Assembly: GCA_031254455.1 (NCBI GenBank)
Contig: JAIRUI010000058.1
Coordinates: 1-6,314, forward strand
Origin: Chitinispirillales bacterium
Lineage (GTDB): Bacteria; Fibrobacterota; Chitinivibrionia; Chitinivibrionales; Chitinivibrionaceae
Length of the DNA stretch: 6,314 nt
Reading direction: 5' to 3'
Shown: piece after piece, positions 1 through 6,210 of the stretch
How the letters are laid out: the number at the start of each line of letters is the position of its first letter
Numbering within the stretch: the stretch's first letter is position 1
Notes under the pieces: generated by a model
Seen by the model: the letters and a program-made list of their open reading frames with translations, nothing else
Told to the model about the DNA's origin: nothing
The model's database searches: none
Made by a program: the position numbers and the translations under genes

Positions 1-120
1 TTGGACGAATTTTTAAGGTTTTGGCGAACCATAGTCAGCTTTTTTACTTATTGTTGTATCTGAATAAATAAAAATCCTCTAATAGTCCGTTCTGAAAATC
101 ATACTTGTGCAACAGACACA
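1..120. mobile_element. Left copy of 118-bp inverted repeat, probable IS end
   Basis: Bases 3-120 are identical, base for base, to the reverse complement of 6197-6314. Identity stops at 121, where the unique flank begins. Read outward from the unique DNA, the repeat starts TGTGTCTGTTGCACAAGT, which resembles (from memory) the terminal inverted repeats of IS5- or IS6-like elements, many of which contain a TGTTGCA core. Two plus-strand frames run in from the left edge and stop inside the repeat (TGA at 61-63, TAA at 69-71). On the minus strand an ATG at 32-30 opens a frame that leaves the window. It is therefore unclear which end of the element this is. The transposase core is outside the window, so the family is an inference. 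Bases 1-2 have no counterpart on the right because that copy ends two bases sooner. Confidence 0.6.
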
Positions 121-135
121 ACGAACATACTTGTA

Positions 136-172
136 AAAAGGCGGGAATACGTGAAAAGTATTTCTGCCTTTT
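136..172. terminator. Intrinsic terminator behind crcB, possibly bidirectional
   Basis: Bases 136-150 pair with 158-172 around a 7-nt loop (GTGAAAA), giving a 15-bp stem with a GGC/GCC core. In minus-strand RNA, the direction of crcB transcription, the hairpin is followed by a run of five U, and two A-C mismatches interrupt the stem. In plus-strand RNA the same two positions become G-U wobbles, so pairing is complete, and the tail is TTTTATTTTAT. The crcB stop codon (171-173) overlaps the base of the stem, which is usual for a gene at the end of an operon. The structure could also shield crcB from transcription coming out of the adjacent IS-like repeat. Confidence 0.7.
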
Positions 173-533
173 ATTTTATCAAATAATACCCTAAAAATAC
201 CGCGACAATCCCAAAAATTACGCTTGAAAAAACATAAGAAAAGAAAATTAAATAATCTCCTTTTTCAATCAAATTCATATTTTCCAATGAGAAAGCGGAA
301 AACGTTGTGAATCCTCCGCAAAAACCGGCGGTAAATAAATATTTAATATTCTGTGAAATATTTGAGTGCGTATTGAAATATGCGGAAACCAGCCCTATTA
401 TAAAACATCCTAAAATATTTACGATAAAAGTAGCCGCAGGGAAACGACTGTTTGCAATAAGCGCGGAAACGGCAAAACGCAAGGCGCTTCCAAATCCGCC
501 TCCAATGGCGATAATAATAAATTTTTCCAACAT
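171..533 (-). CDS. crcB: Fluoride ion channel CrcB/Fluc
   Basis: This encodes a 120-residue membrane protein of the CrcB/Fluc family, which exports toxic fluoride passively as a dual-topology dimer in the inner membrane. Visible hallmarks are GGGFGSALRF near residues 11-20, the VNILGCFIIG segment with the conserved Asn39, and GFCGGFTTFSAF at 70-81. Phe78 and Phe81 of the last motif correspond to the phenylalanines lining the fluoride path in characterised Fluc proteins. Four hydrophobic segments can be drawn at roughly 5-27, 33-53, 64-84 and 93-118. Length is normal for a single-domain family member, so a homodimer is expected. The ATG lies 31 nt after the NYN gene stop, with only a weak GGAA upstream, so expression probably depends on readthrough from that gene. 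The short gap has no room for a fluoride riboswitch. The gene ends in a hairpin terminator. Confidence 0.95.
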   Translation of the reverse strand: MLEKFIIIAIGGGFGSALRFAVSALIANSRFPAATFIVNILGCFIIGLVSAYFNTHSNISQNIKYLFTAGFCGGFTTFSAFSLENMNLIEKGDYLIFFSYVFSSVIFGIVAVFLGYYLIK

Positions 534-564
534 AAAAATTATTTTCCGTTATACCGGCAACGTT

Positions 565-1515
565 TTATAAATTTCCGTTTGATTCAATTATGCGTACTTC
601 TTTGGCGACGTATTGTCCTTTTTCGTTCAATGTTTCTAAAAATTCAACGGTGTCGCCTATCTGTAATTCGGAGAAATCGGAATCAATAACGCTCGACCAA
701 TGAAAAAACACATCTTCGGGTTCATTGTTTATGAATCCGTACTGCTCTTTTACCGCCTTAATAGTACTTGTTTTCCGCGACGGCTTAAATTTTGTTATAT
801 CGATACGAGAGGTAATACGTTTTTCCGTATTGGTTTCTTCGTCGCTGTTTTCCCGGCTTGTAAAAAGTCCGTTTATAATAGGATCGTTTCTGCGAACACG
901 GTTATCGATTATTTCATGCATTGCGATAGGAAAGGTAACTTCTTCCAACAACGCTTGCGACGTTCTTGTAATCGACTTTTTCCCCGCTTGATTTACATAC
1001 TCAAAATCCCACGACAAAAGCATAACTTTAACGCCTATGGTATTAAGTTTTCTTGCAAGCGGGACATAATCGCCGTCCGACGCTACAAGCGCTAAAATAT
1101 CAAACTTTTTGTAAATCGCCAATTCGTACGCTTCCAAAGCGAACAAAACATCAATGCCTTTTTCGTGTCGGCTTCCGTCCAGCTCGGTTTTTACCGGAAG
1201 ATAGTGAGTTGTAACCCCTTCCGCGTGAAGCATATCGTCGAACAGACGTTCATAATAAAGTATGTCGTTTCCGTTTTCTTGAGTTCTCGAATCAAGCGCG
1301 TTCACTCTTCCTCTAAAGTAATGGGCGTCCACAATATGACACAAATGTTCGTCAATGCCGCACAGTTCCGCCGCTTTATTACGAATAAAACGATGCAATC
1401 CGGATAAACTCAAACGACTTTTCTTTTCATGAGAATACTTGTAGTAATTACTTACATGTAAAAAATAGTTTCCGTCGTAGAATACGCCTATTTTATTAAG
1501 TTCAGGTTTTACCAT
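565..1515 (-). CDS. NYN-domain (PIN-like) putative ribonuclease with C-terminal cold-shock-like domain
   Basis: This encodes a 316-residue protein. Residues about 8-200 form an NYN/LabA-like (DUF88) domain, a PIN-type fold that in characterised relatives cleaves RNA using metal-binding acidic residues. Candidate acidic residues are Asp14 (VFYDGNYF), Asp122 in EKGIDVLFALEAYELA, and Asp147 and Asp149 in LVASDGDYVPLARKL. A polar, charged linker covers about 205-248. Residues 250-308 then resemble a cold-shock/OB fold: TIKAVKEQYGFI matches the RNP1 region, DVFFHWSSV at 268-276 matches RNP2 (usual form VFVHFS), and a GDTVEF strand plus a VAKEV strand follow. An RNA-cleaving module with an RNA-binding module is the natural reading, but the substrate is unknown. 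The ATG is preceded by AAAAGGA at good spacing. It lies 56 nt after pgi and 31 nt before crcB, with no obvious functional link to either. Confidence 0.85.
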   Translation of the reverse strand: MVKPELNKIGVFYDGNYFLHVSNYYKYSHEKKSRLSLSGLHRFIRNKAAELCGIDEHLCHIVDAHYFRGRVNALDSRTQENGNDILYYERLFDDMLHAEGVTTHYLPVKTELDGSRHEKGIDVLFALEAYELAIYKKFDILALVASDGDYVPLARKLNTIGVKVMLLSWDFEYVNQAGKKSITRTSQALLEEVTFPIAMHEIIDNRVRRNDPIINGLFTSRENSDEETNTEKRITSRIDITKFKPSRKTSTIKAVKEQYGFINNEPEDVFFHWSSVIDSDFSELQIGDTVEFLETLNEKGQYVAKEVRIIESNGNL

Positions 1516-1571
1516 ACAACATTCCTTTTGACTATCACATTAAAATTACAAATAAAAACTTCCCTATTATT

Positions 1572-3230
1572 TTACTTCCATTTTTTCCATAAGTTTATTA
1601 AACCGTTAGTCGAACTGTCATGACTTTCTACTTTATCATTATCGTTTAATTCCGGAAGAATTTTATTTGCAAGCTGTTTGCCGAGTTCTACACCCCATTG
1701 GTCAAAACTGAAAACGTTAAAAATTATCCCCTGAACGAATATTTTATGCTCATAAACAGCCGTAAGAAATCCGAGAACTTCCGGAGTAATTTTTTTTACA
1801 AGGATTGAATTTGTAGGAATATTGCCTTTGAATATCTTGAACGGAACAATCTTCTCATATTCGTTTGAACTTTTACCCGCTTTTTCAAACTCCGCAACGA
1901 CTTGTTCTTTTGTTTTTCCAAACGCCATCGCTTCGGTTTGCGCAAAAAAATTCGACAGCAGTTTTTTATGATGGTCGTCAATCGGATTATGCGATTGCGC
2001 AGGAGCGATAAAATCACAAGGAATAAGTTTTGTTCCTTGATGAATGAGTTGGTAAAACGCATGTTGTCCGTTGGTTCCCGGCTCACCCCAAATAACAGGA
2101 CCGGTTTGATAATCAACGCTGTTTCCGTCTCTGTCCGTTTGCTTGCCGTTAGATTCCATATTTCCCTGCTGAAAATACGCTGCAAATCTGTGCATATATT
2201 GGTCATAAGGCAGGATTGCCTCCGATTGCGCTCCCAAAAAGTTATTATACCAAATTCCTATCATCGCAAGAATTACGGGAATGTTATCTTTTAAATCCGC
2301 TCTTTTGAAATGTTCGTCCGCGGCAAAAGCGCCTTTTAAAAGTTTTTCATAATTTTCAAAACCGATTGTAAGCGCAATAGATAATCCTATAGACGACCAA
2401 AGCGAGTATCTTCCGCCGACCCAATCCCAAAATTCAAACATATTCGCCGTATCAATTCCGAATTCTTTGACCGCTTTTTCGTTTGTGGAAAGCGCCGCAA
2501 AGTGTTTTGCAATGTATTTTTCTTCTTTTGCGAATTTCAAAAACCAATTTCTTGCGGTATTTGCGTTTGTCATTGTTTCCTGCGTAGTAAATGTTTTTGA
2601 CGCGACCAAAAACAACGTCGTTTCCGGATTGCATTTTTTAAGGGTCTCGGCAATATGCGTTCCATCGACATTCGATACAAAATAAGTGTTTATGCCGTCT
2701 TTCCAATAGGGTTTTAACGATTCGGTCACCATTACGGGACCTAAATCCGAACCGCCGATTCCTATGTTTACGACGGTATCAATATTTTTACCGGTAAAAC
2801 CGGACCATTTTTTACCGTGAATTTTATCGCAAAATTCCTTCATTTGCGTAAGAACTCTATTTATTTCGGGCATTATATCTTTTCCGTCAACCAAAACCGG
2901 AGCGCTTTTTATGTTTCTTAACGCGGTATGCAAAACCGCACGGTTTTCCGTGACATTTATTTTTTCGCCTAAAAACATCGATTTTCGCGCTTCTTCCACT
3001 CCGCAAGTCTTTGCAAGCGAAATCAAATCGTTAAAAATTTCATCCGTTATGAGATTTTTTGAGAAATCAACAAAAACATCGTTGTCAAATCCGACTGTTT
3101 TAGAAAACTTTGCAAATCTGTTTTTGTCCTTATTAAACAGTTCTTTAAGGTTTCCGCCTTCGCCGTTTTTCACTCTTTTTTCAAGCGAAGCCCATTGAGA
3201 TGTTTTGGTAGGATTTACATTTCTCAGCAT
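1572..3230 (-). CDS. pgi: Glucose-6-phosphate isomerase
   Basis: This encodes a 552-residue cytoplasmic enzyme that interconverts glucose 6-phosphate and fructose 6-phosphate in glycolysis and gluconeogenesis. The protein is full length and, from memory, strikingly like the E. coli enzyme (549 residues), including the conserved tail HDSSTNGLIN. Visible motifs are VVNIGIGGSDLGP (153-165), SNVDGTHIAETL (186-197), the phosphate-binding SKTFTTQET (211-219), signature 1 with GGRYSLWSS (272-280) and signature 2 with FDQWGVELGK (509-518). The catalytic set is intact: Glu359 in QGNMESNGK, His390 in GTNGQHAF and Lys518, with Arg273 nearby. The ATG has GAAAGG five to six bases upstream. It follows the phosphatase gene after a 92-bp AT-rich gap, so it may have its own promoter or be read from upstream. 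No truncation or frameshift is seen. Confidence 0.98.
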   Translation of the reverse strand: MLRNVNPTKTSQWASLEKRVKNGEGGNLKELFNKDKNRFAKFSKTVGFDNDVFVDFSKNLITDEIFNDLISLAKTCGVEEARKSMFLGEKINVTENRAVLHTALRNIKSAPVLVDGKDIMPEINRVLTQMKEFCDKIHGKKWSGFTGKNIDTVVNIGIGGSDLGPVMVTESLKPYWKDGINTYFVSNVDGTHIAETLKKCNPETTLFLVASKTFTTQETMTNANTARNWFLKFAKEEKYIAKHFAALSTNEKAVKEFGIDTANMFEFWDWVGGRYSLWSSIGLSIALTIGFENYEKLLKGAFAADEHFKRADLKDNIPVILAMIGIWYNNFLGAQSEAILPYDQYMHRFAAYFQQGNMESNGKQTDRDGNSVDYQTGPVIWGEPGTNGQHAFYQLIHQGTKLIPCDFIAPAQSHNPIDDHHKKLLSNFFAQTEAMAFGKTKEQVVAEFEKAGKSSNEYEKIVPFKIFKGNIPTNSILVKKITPEVLGFLTAVYEHKIFVQGIIFNVFSFDQWGVELGKQLANKILPELNDNDKVESHDSSTNGLINLWKKWK

Positions 3231-3322
3231 ATGAACCTTTCGTTTGTCTTAAACATCTTAATCAAAAATAATATTTGTACTTTGCAAAATTATAATTTTA
3301 TCAAGTAATAAATTAAAATCTT
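3231..3322. other. AT-rich intergenic gap upstream of pgi
   Basis: This 92-bp spacer between the phosphatase stop and the pgi start is almost entirely A and T. It holds a perfect 14-bp palindrome, AAAATTATAATTTT, at 3286-3299. On the minus strand it also holds a TTGATA at about 3297-3302, but no well-spaced -10 box accompanies it. No GC-rich hairpin terminator is present, so transcription from prfB and the phosphatase gene may continue into pgi. It is the most likely place in this half of the window for a pgi promoter, but none can be assigned. Confidence 0.35.
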
Positions 3323-4717
3323 TCAAAAATCGACAATAAATAAAGTCATATCGTCGGCAATATCGGTTTTCCCTATAAATTTGCATAAATTATTCATAAC
3401 TTCATCGACCGTTTCTTTTGCCGATTTCTCAAGTGTTTTATTGACAATAGTTTTCAATCTAATTAAGCCGTATTGCATTTTCTCTTTGTTTGAACTATCG
3501 ACAACGCCGTCCGTATATAAAAGAAGGCGATTTTTGCCTTTGCTATACTTATATTCGTGATCGGGCAAATCCAATTCGGGAAACATTCCGACAAAAAATC
3601 CGTCCGACTGAAACTGCATATATTCTTTTGTCTCTTTATTAAAAAGCAATATCGGGCAATGTCCGGCGCAGGTATAGGTTATATTCCGTTTGTTAGTGTC
3701 AATAACGGCATAAAACGCAGTCACAAAATGGTTTGTAGGAAAATGATTTACAAGTACTTCGTTAATTTTTCGCAAAGTTTGCGACGGAGTCAAATCTGCC
3801 GACGCGTAAGTTTTCAAAAGAATTTTTGTCGCCGACATAACAAGCGCCGCACTTACTCCGTGCCCGGAAACGTCCGCAATAAATACGGCGTAAATACCTT
3901 CTTTGAGGACAAATAAATCATAATAATCGCCCCCGACTTCGTCAACAGGTATATAGAACGCAAAAGACTGCAGAAAATCATTGCACGGCAGTTTTTCAGG
4001 CAAAAGTTTTTCTTGAACTATCCGCGCCTGTTCCAATTCTTTTTTATTTCTTTCGGTTTCTTGTCGAAATTTTTTCAGAACTAAAATATTATTTATAGTT
4101 TTTCCGGCAAGATGAATAATTTTCTCCGATAAGGAAATATTCTCGGCAGCCTCAAGATCGTCCATGTCGCCGCAATCAAAAACAAAAATTCCGGAAACCG
4201 CAAAACATATTGTTTTTAACATGTCTTTTTCTCTGCGAAACGAGATGTCATCCTCTTCAATTTCAACGCTTTCTTTTTCGTCCGTTTTTTCTCCGGAATA
4301 AATAACAATAGGGATTATTGAGTAAGAATCCATATCTAATCTAAGCGATAAATCGTTAATTTCCGAAAATCCGTTTTTAATAACGACGGATTTCTTATAA
4401 AAAATGGCGGAAATTATGTTTTCGTCGGAATTTTCAAATACATCAAAAGAAAACGACAGCCCCTTGTCATGCTTAAATCCTTTTGAAAACGATACTATAA
4501 GATTAGCGGTGTCCGGAACAAACGAAAGGAACGCCATCTTTTCAAAAGTCGTCAACTCATAAAGACGCTGCGTCAAAGAATCAAAAACTTCTTTTTCGTC
4601 TTGTAAATCATAAATTTCGGAAACGAATTCGCCTATTTGTGCGTTTATCGCCGCTTTTCTACGTAAATTTGAAATCTCGGCATGCAAAGAATCATCTTTA
4701 TTTTCTGTTATTTCCAA
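3323..4717 (-). CDS. SpoIIE/RsbU-type PP2C serine phosphatase with N-terminal GAF-like sensor region
   Basis: This encodes a 464-residue soluble protein. Residues about 20-215 look like a divergent GAF-type sensory domain with no predicted membrane segment. It includes an acidic low-complexity stretch near 141-160. A helical, coiled-coil-like linker (about 216-236) leads into the sequence EQARIVQEKLLP, typical of the start of the SpoIIE phosphatase domain (about 228-464). Metal-binding aspartates are present: Asp264 in VGGDYYD, Asp282 in ADVSGHG, Asp403 in YTDGV, and Asp455/Asp456 in the C-terminal DDMTL motif, so the enzyme should be active. Family members dephosphorylate anti-sigma-factor antagonists (STAS proteins) in partner-switching stress or developmental pathways. 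No STAS antagonist or anti-sigma kinase gene is in this window, so the target is unknown. The start is a TTG chosen because a strong GGAGGA site sits 5 nt upstream. It lies 14 nt after prfB. Confidence 0.93.
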   Translation of the reverse strand: MEITENKDDSLHAEISNLRRKAAINAQIGEFVSEIYDLQDEKEVFDSLTQRLYELTTFEKMAFLSFVPDTANLIVSFSKGFKHDKGLSFSFDVFENSDENIISAIFYKKSVVIKNGFSEINDLSLRLDMDSYSIIPIVIYSGEKTDEKESVEIEEDDISFRREKDMLKTICFAVSGIFVFDCGDMDDLEAAENISLSEKIIHLAGKTINNILVLKKFRQETERNKKELEQARIVQEKLLPEKLPCNDFLQSFAFYIPVDEVGGDYYDLFVLKEGIYAVFIADVSGHGVSAALVMSATKILLKTYASADLTPSQTLRKINEVLVNHFPTNHFVTAFYAVIDTNKRNITYTCAGHCPILLFNKETKEYMQFQSDGFFVGMFPELDLPDHEYKYSKGKNRLLLYTDGVVDSSNKEKMQYGLIRLKTIVNKTLEKSAKETVDEVMNNLCKFIGKTDIADDMTLFIVDF

Positions 4718-4731
4718 TTTTATCCTCCAAA
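4718..4731 (-). promoter_or_regulatory. Strong ribosome-binding site dictating a TTG start
   Basis: The 14-nt gap between the prfB stop and the phosphatase gene reads TTTGGAGGATAAAA on the minus strand. GGAGGA (4723-4728) is a near-perfect anti-16S match, placed 5 nt before the TTG at 4717-4715. This supports the rare initiation codon over any internal ATG. It also suggests that ribosomes finishing prfB can reinitiate nearby. Confidence 0.85.
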
Positions 4732-5827
4732 TTAAGAAAATTCCAACAGGAATTTTTCAATAAAATCATCTATCTCTCCGTCAAGAACGGCGGTCGTATT
4801 TGAGGTTTCATAGCCGGTTCTAAGATCTTTTACCATATTGTACGGATGCAGAACATAAGAACGTATTTGACTTCCCCATTCTATCTTCTTTTTTCCTTCC
4901 AGTTTGTCCGCCAATTTTTTTTCATCTTCTTCTTTATAATACTGTCTAACTCTTGCTTTTAACATTTTTATACACGATTCGCGGTTTTTTACTTGAGAGC
5001 GTTCGTTTTGGCATTGAACGACAATATTAGTCGGTATGTGCGTCATTCTGACGGCGGAATCGGTTTTGTTTATATGCTGCCCGCCGGCGCCGCTTGAACG
5101 ATATGTATCGACGCGGATATCTTTTTCATCTATTTCGTATTCGTTAACCTCTTCAAATATGGGATAAGCATAAACGCTTGCAAACGATGTGTGCCGTCTT
5201 GCGTTTGAGTCAAACGGCGAGATTCTGACTAATCGGTGAACGCCTATTTCCGATTTCAAATGCCCATACAAATACTCGCCTCTTACTTCAATCGAAACGC
5301 TTTTTATCCCCGCCTCTTCGCCTTCGCAATAATCAAGAATCAAAGATTTATATTTGTGCCGCTCTATCCAGCGAGAATACATTCTAAAAAGCATATCAGC
5401 CCAATCGCACGATTCCGTACCTCCCGCGCCGCTGTGAATAGTGATTATCGCATCGCATTTATCGTCTTCGCCGGAAAGTTTGCGAACAAATTCCAACTTC
5501 CCGATATTCTTTATCGTTTCCGAAAAATGCTGTGTAATCTGTTCAAGCATTTTTACGTCGTTTTCAGAAACGGCAAAATCAAACATTTCTTCTAAACTGT
5601 CATAATCCGATTTCAGATTTTGCCACGGTTCGACAAAATCTTTTTCGTTTTTTATCGCTTTCAGAATTTTTTGCGCTGATATCGCATCGTTCCAGAAATT
5701 TGGGACGACGGTTTGTTTTTCGAGTATGTTTATTTTTTTCTGTCGATTTTCAATGTCAAAGATACCCCCTTAACAAATTTATTCTTTCTGCGGCGGACTT
5801 TAATTCTTCTTTTGATATAATATCCAT
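4732..5827 (-). CDS. prfB: Peptide chain release factor 2, expressed through programmed +1 frameshift
   Basis: RF2 recognises UGA and UAA stop codons and triggers hydrolysis of peptidyl-tRNA on the ribosome. The gene is split into two frames. An ATG at 5827 starts 23 sense codons (MDIISKEELK to LLRGYL) ending at an in-frame TGA (5758-5756). A +1 slip at CTT-T continues at GAC (5757) for 341 further codons, giving 364 residues against about 365 in E. coli. The stop-recognition tripeptide SPF is at about residues 203-205 and the catalytic GGQ, in SSGAGGQHINKTDSAVR, at about 248-250. SPF marks it as RF2, not RF1. The N-terminal helical domain (LEKQTVVPNFWND) is typical. The start ATG has no clear Shine-Dalgarno. 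The frame is open upstream to a TAG without another standard start codon, so ATG 5827 is preferred. The next gene follows after 14 nt. Confidence 0.97.
5755..5770 (-). promoter_or_regulatory. prfB programmed +1 frameshift site
   Basis: On the minus strand this reads AGGGGGTATCTTTGAC. The internal Shine-Dalgarno-like AGGGGG (5770-5765) sits three bases before the slippery CTT (5761-5759), followed by the in-frame TGA and a C. This is the textbook RF2 autoregulatory element: when RF2 is scarce, UGA is read slowly, the ribosome slips +1 on CUU-U and makes full-length RF2. When RF2 is plentiful the short product terminates. Reading frames before and after the site both match RF2, which confirms that it is a genuine recoding site and not a sequencing error. 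Confidence 0.97.
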
Positions 5828-6015
5828 AATTTTTCTAAAAAAATTGTCTTTCTTTGAATAATCCTGTTCATTAAAATATATTCTGCCGAAACGTTTTATG
5901 TATAATTCAAAATTACTCTAACTGTTTTCCTAAAAATAATAATATCCGCTTGATTTATTTTTGTTCATTCTCAAACGCTACGTTGATGACGTTATCATAA
6001 ACTGCCGCCTTAATC
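5828..6015. other. Intergenic region upstream of prfB
   Basis: This is a 188-bp AT-rich stretch with no confident gene. It should contain the prfB promoter. A minus-strand TATACA lies near 5895-5905, but no convincing -35 box is seen at the right distance. The prfB frame stays open upstream of its ATG for about 30 codons back to a TAG, without an ATG, GTG or TTG. A separate minus-strand frame, ending with TAA at 5957-5955, gives a short protein-like tail (AAVYDNVINVAFENEQK) with no start codon after its preceding TGA. That tail may be chance or the relic of a decayed gene. Confidence 0.4.
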
Positions 6016-6210
6016 TCAATAAACTTTCAGATTTTCATCGTCTATCTCTATCGCGTCGCCTACTTGACGGATTATTCCTATACCATAAACTTTCGCTTCT
6101 TTAACTACGCTTTCGTCAAACGAAAAACCCGCCGCTCCAAGATATAGTTTGTAATTCTCATAGACGGGAAAATATTCACGAAACTGCGATACTTTATGTG
6201 TCTGTTGCAC
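6016..6210 (-). pseudogene. 3' remnant of an uncharacterised gene cut off at the inverted repeat
   Basis: A 64-codon frame can be read from a GTG at 6210, but the GTG and first codons lie inside the terminal repeat (6197-6314). A TAG closes the frame six codons or so farther upstream, and there is no ribosome-binding site. The rest (QFREYFPVYENYKLYLGAAG, then a segment with GIGIIRQVGDAIEIDD and the end LKVY) reads like genuine protein. From memory it resembles the C-terminal part of a widespread bacterial family of about 200-250 residues, sometimes described as PD-(D/E)XK-nuclease-like, with FP-Y-x-YK-x-Y and a final GD motif. The N-terminal part, including any nuclease EVK motif, is missing. 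The likely cause is insertion of the repeated element into the gene. Family assignment is tentative. Confidence 0.55.

Noticed and set aside
100..134. Repeated CATACTTGT at 100-108 and 126-134 as a target duplication
   Set aside because: One copy is internal to the repeat and the other is outside, so the pair does not bracket the element edge. Nine bases is compatible with chance.
534..564. Possible fluoride riboswitch in front of crcB
   Set aside because: Only 31 nt separate crcB from the upstream gene, and the sequence has none of the conserved pseudoknot elements of the crcB motif.
1796..2206. Second minus-strand open frame of 136 codons within pgi
   Set aside because: It overlaps the conserved C-terminal half of pgi in another frame and shows only basic low-information sequence. 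The pgi frame carries all catalytic motifs.
307..2294. Plus-strand open frames opposite the crcB, NYN and pgi genes
   Set aside because: They lie antisense to strongly supported genes, have no recognisable motifs or ribosome-binding sites, and are explained by codon bias of the real genes.
3286..3299. Perfect AT palindrome AAAATTATAATTTT as an operator
   Set aside because: Short A/T-only palindromes are expected by chance in such AT-rich spacers, and nothing links it to a regulator.
3557..3916. Plus-strand open frame opposite the phosphatase domain
   Set aside because: It is antisense to the conserved SpoIIE catalytic domain and has no protein-family features.
5756..5758. In-frame TGA in prfB as a sequencing error or pseudogene mutation
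   Set aside because: It sits in the exact conserved RF2 frameshift context, with intact RF2 sequence on both sides.
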